Source: Fidelibacterota bacterium (GTDB lineage Bacteria; Fidelibacterota; Marinisomatia; SCGC-AAA003-L08; TS1B11). From it: a stretch of 64,000 nt of DNA. Where the stretch lies: NCBI GenBank assembly GCA_004124875.1, contig SCKJ01000001.1, forward strand, positions 434,001 to 498,000, in the 5' to 3' direction. This document shows, piece after piece, positions 60,874 to 64,000 of this stretch. Under the pieces are notes generated by a model, which was given only the letters and a program-made list of their open reading frames with translations, did no database searches and was not told the origin of the DNA. The first letter of the stretch is position 1. Each line of letters begins with the position of its first letter. Both the position numbers and the translations under genes were made by a program.

Positions 60874-62073
60874 TCATCGGTCCGTGATGACCGGATCGAG
60901 CACCACCCACTGATCGGTCACAATGCCCGAGGCGTTCCGGCGGACAGCCAGCACATCGGCGCCCAGCCGGGGGTATTTAAAGGTAGTGCTCTCCACAACC
61001 TCGCCCTCGCTGGTGTAAAATGCCTGCCGCACAAGCCGGTCCTTTTTGTCATAAATAAGGGCAAAGACCTGCCTGATCTCCCCCTCCGCCGAAAGGACCG
61101 TACCGCGGATGGTCCTTTTTTTCGTCTCCTCGTCGACGCTGCTGCTGTAAGTATAGTAGTAGGAGATCTGTCCGTGTCCGTTCAGCACCTGCACTGACCG
61201 CAGGGTGTCATTCTCCCCGGTGGTGATGGCGACCTGCCATCCGGGCTTTACCAGGCTGTAGGAACTGATAAAGAGATAAGGATGCACATTGATCAGCGAG
61301 CCAGACCCGTCGCCTTCAAATATCAACTCCACGTACTGGCTGCCACCTTCTGCGTCACGACGATAATTGAGGGTATATTGCAGCTGCCAACCGGTGTTGT
61401 AATGCTGCACCTGCTGAATAATATCCTGCGCATCATGCAGCGCGCGGAAATAGGAGCGCCCCTCCAGCCTTTTTTTCTTGCGCACATACCCTTTGCCTTT
61501 GAGATTCCTGAAATCCCATTGGCGAAAATAGCGCACCAGCGGTGGCGAACCCGATGGCGGCTGGAATTTACCTCCCGCCAGAGCTGCCTGACGCGCGCGC
61601 CAGCGGCCCGGCTCCACATACCTCACTCGCAGCAGATATCCGTGGGGTCCGTAGACAGCATGAAAATGGGGTTGCCGCGCCGCCGCCTTAACGGTGATTT
61701 CCCGGCCCAGAATGGTCTCGCGCGTGAGGGGCGAGGAAAAGTATTTGTGGGTGTAGCCGCCGCCCTCCTGACCTTCAAAGCCGCGGACTCTCATGATCAG
61801 TGAGTCGACATCGCCCTGCACGGCCTCGGCCAGCGCATCGATGATCTCCAGTGCCCTGGTCTCGGTCAACCCCTCCGGGCCGGCCGACTTGAACAGTTCG
61901 CGCGCCGCCTCCCAGTGACGCTGGAGGTCCGGTGGCTCGTAATAGCCAGTGGCAGTGGCAGTGGCAGTAGCAGTGGCGGGGGCGGGGGCGGCGCTATCTG
62001 CCTCGACTTCATCCTGTCCAGCAGCCGGCAGGAAAAAAACCAGTATTGCGATGAGGGGCGCAAACTGCCGCAC
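60874..62073 (-). CDS. Secreted protein of unknown function
   Basis: 399 residues with a signal peptide (APLIAILVFFLPAAGQ). Just after it lies a Thr-Ala repeat (TATATATAT) encoded by five tandem CAGTGG-type hexamers. The rest contains aromatic-rich beta segments (QLQYTLNYRRDAEGGSQYVELIFEG, ISYYYTYSSSVDEETKKRTI) like those of 'toxin-antitoxin YwqK-like' or MORN-type repeats: GEIRQVFALIYDKKDRLVRQ. No specific family is assigned. It is the third gene of the run after dnaG. Confidence 0.68.
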   Translation of the reverse strand: MRQFAPLIAILVFFLPAAGQDEVEADSAAPAPATATATATATGYYEPPDLQRHWEAARELFKSAGPEGLTETRALEIIDALAEAVQGDVDSLIMRVRGFEGQEGGGYTHKYFSSPLTRETILGREITVKAAARQPHFHAVYGPHGYLLRVRYVEPGRWRARQAALAGGKFQPPSGSPPLVRYFRQWDFRNLKGKGYVRKKKRLEGRSYFRALHDAQDIIQQVQHYNTGWQLQYTLNYRRDAEGGSQYVELIFEGDGSGSLINVHPYLFISSYSLVKPGWQVAITTGENDTLRSVQVLNGHGQISYYYTYSSSVDEETKKRTIRGTVLSAEGEIRQVFALIYDKKDRLVRQAFYTSEGEVVESTTFKYPRLGADVLAVRRNASGIVTDQWVVLDPVITDR

Positions 62074-62076
62074 GGC

Positions 62077-62527
62077 TCAGTTGACCCGGCTCAGGAGGAA
62101 AAATGCCGAGGAAATCATGCCCAGTCCGATGAGGGCCGTAAATACGGTGCCCTGCTCGTAAGCGGCCAACTGGCGCTCCAGGTCCAGCCAGGCCATTTCC
62201 ACGCTTGTCGTTTTGCCGGGCTTCACCAGCACCTGATAGGTTCCCGCCTCAATCACGTTGGTGATGGTCCTGCGTTGGCGGTGGGTCCAGTGGGACCCAT
62301 TTGAACTCCGGTCCAAAAAAGCTCACATGGTACCACCCGGGAATCAGGATGAGGGTATCTGCGAGGGGGGTATGTCCGAGGGAGCGGCCATCCAGAAAAA
62401 TCTCCACAAAATCGACATCGGCGGTGATGTCAAGATAGCCGACCGTCGGCTCGCGAACAGTCGCCTGGCCCAGTGCCGGGCCACTGAGCAGACAGAGGGT
62501 GGTCAATATCGGTAGCAGACGAATCAT
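62077..62527 (-). pseudogene. PEGA-domain membrane protein, frameshifted
   Basis: Two frames are needed. The first (start ATG 62,527) gives a signal peptide (LLPILTTLCLLSGPALGQ) and a PEGA domain: GYLDITADVDFVEIFLDGRS, then HTPLADTLILIPGWYHVSF, and stops at 62,249. The second continues with TITNVIEAGTYQVLVKPGKT and a C-terminal membrane helix (TVFTALIGLGMISSAFFLL). A one-base change between 62,264 and 62,285 would join them into a protein of about 150 residues. It is either a true frameshift or an assembly error. It lies between the DUF481 gene and the secreted protein gene. Confidence 0.7.
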
Positions 62528-62582
62528 CACGGTTTCCCGAAGCAATCTAGCCGAATCGGGGGGGAGAGTCAAGGGCCTCAGG

Positions 62583-63371
62583 TCAGAAGCTGAAGGCCAG
62601 CCCGTTGGTGACGGAAAGATCAAGGGACTGGGCAACTCCGGCAGCCGGCTCGCTGTCATAGCGCAGATTTAGGGTGATTACCAGGATGAGTTTCCTGGTA
62701 ATGTTCACGTTCACGCTGCTTTCGAGGAGCACCCGGTAGTCGCGGGTTGGATCCCTCGTATCAAACTGAAAATAGCCTGTGGCCGCCAGCGCAAGGCGAT
62801 CGTCAATCTTGTAGTTCACGACCATGTAGTTGGTCGACCGCAGCAACTGCATGTCATCCTCTGTGGCGTCGGTTCCGCCCGGTATGTTGGTTACCTCGCG
62901 CTCCCACATCAGGCCGAAGCCGTTGACCAAACTTAGCGAGCGGCCTTTGGCCGTATCGGGCCTGGAAGTGTACGACTTCAGTCTCACGCCACCCCCCGCC
63001 AGCTGCCGGTTGGAGAGGTTAATCGATTTGTCGTATTCCTGCTGGAGAAATCCTTCCAGAAAAAGTTTTTCGTTGATGGCCTTCACGCTGCGCGCGTGCA
63101 AAAATCCTTTGTTGCTGAACTCGGCGTCTCCGCTTTTTCCCTGGCTTAGTTTGGCGGCCACAAAATTGTGGCCCCAACTGCTGCGATGGTCGACACGCAT
63201 GGAGCTGTTGATGGTCAGCAGCTCGGAGTTTCCCACCAGCAGTCCGAAATCCCCCCCCAGCGCGCCGCTCCATCCCAGGGCGGCGCCGGCGCCCCGCATG
63301 GCCTCAGTATTGACTTGCGCCAGGAGGGAGGAGAGCAGCGCTACGCTGGTCACGAGGGCCGGTTTAATCAT
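62583..63371 (-). CDS. DUF481 outer-membrane protein (YdiY-like)
   Basis: 262 residues from ATG 63,371 (AGGG upstream; GTG 63,377 is an alternative). Signal peptide (VTSVALLSSLLAQ), then the DUF481 pattern: GLLVGNSELLTINSSMRVDH, GDAEFSNKGFLHARSV, FLEGFLQQEYDKSINL and beta strands to the terminal LAFSF, an outer-membrane barrel ending in an aromatic residue. Related proteins are salt-induced in E. coli (YdiY). It starts two bases after the dnaG stop. Confidence 0.83.
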   Translation of the reverse strand: MIKPALVTSVALLSSLLAQVNTEAMRGAGAALGWSGALGGDFGLLVGNSELLTINSSMRVDHRSSWGHNFVAAKLSQGKSGDAEFSNKGFLHARSVKAINEKLFLEGFLQQEYDKSINLSNRQLAGGGVRLKSYTSRPDTAKGRSLSLVNGFGLMWEREVTNIPGGTDATEDDMQLLRSTNYMVVNYKIDDRLALAATGYFQFDTRDPTRDYRVLLESSVNVNITRKLILVITLNLRYDSEPAAGVAQSLDLSVTNGLAFSF

Positions 63372-63373
63372 AC

Positions 63374-64000
63374 TCACGCCCTGTATTTATCGAACTGGTG
63401 AGATAATTCGGTGAGGCTTTGCCGCAAGGCTGCCACTTCCTTCAGGATATCCTGGGATGGCACTCCGGCGCCCTGTTCTGCTGCCCGCAGGTCGAGCCGG
63501 CGTTCCTCGATGCGGCTTTGCAGCGAGTCACGGTAGAGCGCAGTCAGGCAGTCGATGGCCAGTGACAGCAAATCGCCGGACTCATCGCCGGCCATCACCA
63601 TGCCGCTGAGCAGCTGCTGGTGGGCCTGATCGGGCAGACGCGTCATCACCTGGCCGACTTCAGGAATAGTGGCGTCCGCCAGCGTCGGTCCCAGCAGCTC
63701 CCAGATCCGTTTCAGGGCTGCGTGGGTGAACAGTTCCGGCGTGACTTCATCGACCAGCAGATTCAACACTTCGATATGGTCCTGAAACGCCAGGCGTATC
63801 AGGGTCATCTGGGCCTTATGGGAACGGGTCGGCTCTACCAGGATCACTTTGAGCTCGTCAGGGCCGGTCTCACTCTGCCGCGGGGCTATCTTCGGCAGCG
63901 CCTCGATCGACCGGTGCAGGTGCGCCTCACTGACCCCGGTCAGTTCGGCCAGCCGCTTAAGGTGCAGCTCTTTCACCAGCGGGTCGGCAATGGGCGCCAG
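63374..64000 (-). CDS. dnaG: DNA primase DnaG, C-terminal part (runs off the window)
   Basis: The frame stays open to the window edge, so only the last 209 codons are seen. DPLVKELHLKRLAELTGVSE is the linker and start of the helicase-binding (DnaB-contact) domain of bacterial primase, followed by helical segments (HAALKRIWELLGPTL, AIDCLTALYRDSLQSRIEERR) typical of the DnaG C-terminal bundle. The zinc-binding and TOPRIM parts lie beyond 64,000. Surface-protein genes follow closely, an unusual neighbourhood for dnaG. Confidence 0.85.
   Translation of the reverse strand: MAPIADPLVKELHLKRLAELTGVSEAHLHRSIEALPKIAPRQSETGPDELKVILVEPTRSHKAQMTLIRLAFQDHIEVLNLLVDEVTPELFTHAALKRIWELLGPTLADATIPEVGQVMTRLPDQAHQQLLSGMVMAGDESGDLLSLAIDCLTALYRDSLQSRIEERRLDLRAAEQGAGVPSQDILKEVAALRQSLTELSHQFDKYRA

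Noticed and set aside
61947-61976. Five tandem CAGTGG-type hexamers as a phase-variation switch
   Set aside because: The unit is a multiple of three, so copy number changes would not shift the frame; it only alters a Thr-Ala stretch.

Overview
The window reads as a bacterial chromosome carrying one integrated element. Two very long secreted proteins end in a type IX secretion (T9SS) sorting domain with the 'HQNYPNPFNP' signature. There are also many PEGA, CsgG-like, FN3 and PQQ-propeller surface proteins, several outer-membrane barrels and lipobox lipoproteins, and a DUF481 porin. Together these point to a diderm of the FCB group. Candidatus Neomarinimicrobiota (Marinimicrobia) or a neighbouring lineage such as Calditrichota or Ignavibacteria is my best guess; no rRNA is present to settle it. 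Three single-base frame breaks (near 6.94, 56.77 and 62.28 kb) suggest either real decay or residual assembly error.

Left chromosomal part (1-19,927): a DHH phosphoesterase; a 1,707-residue cadherin/Ig-repeat T9SS protein behind CRP/FNR-like operators; a decayed response-regulator receiver; pirin; a SAM methyltransferase; a YbdG-type mechanosensitive channel; an OmpA-like lipoprotein; a minus-strand operon of a CsgG/PEGA protein with two outer-membrane proteins; MsrA; a small exported protein; a ParB-like gene with integron-cassette-like edges; a fatty acid desaturase; an outer-membrane barrel; and the C-terminal remnant of another barrel.

Integrated element (19,928-57,701, about 37.8 kb): bounded by 45-bp direct repeats that are the 3' part of a CAU-anticodon tRNA gene. 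The intact tRNA sits at the right end (57,659-57,731, minus strand), beside an excisionase-like gene and a frameshifted tyrosine integrase whose 3' end runs antisense into the tRNA. Joining the two ends in the order of the circular form replaces the last four integrase codons (SPAL) with a 16-codon basic tail. That tail ends exactly on the start codon of the first gene at the left end (ATGA overlap), so integration appears to cut an operon in two. Inside are: (i) a block of unknown genes including a recombinase-like protein without the second half of the active site; (ii) a coupled operon of CsgG/PEGA protein, cohesin-domain lipoprotein and a 2,709-residue T9SS protein with a dockerin-like module; (iii) a resolvase followed by tightly overlapping small membrane proteins, three zinc-ribbon paralogues, a DNA polymerase III beta-clamp homologue and RadC; (iv) a CsgG-like barrel protein behind a large structured leader with two mutually exclusive pairings, then a PQQ lipoprotein and a strong terminator; (v) an A+T-richer defence-like block with ParB-like protein, SNF2-type helicase, DUF3883 nuclease-like protein and Dam methylase, followed by a HEPN protein, an HNH nuclease and an Mrr-type nuclease; and (vi) a replication-initiator-like gene, excisionase and integrase.

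Right chromosomal part (57,732-64,000): a compact minus-strand run reading dnaG (partial), a DUF481 outer-membrane protein, a frameshifted PEGA/membrane protein, a secreted protein of unknown role, an FN3-repeat lipoprotein, a LamG lipoprotein and then the tRNA.
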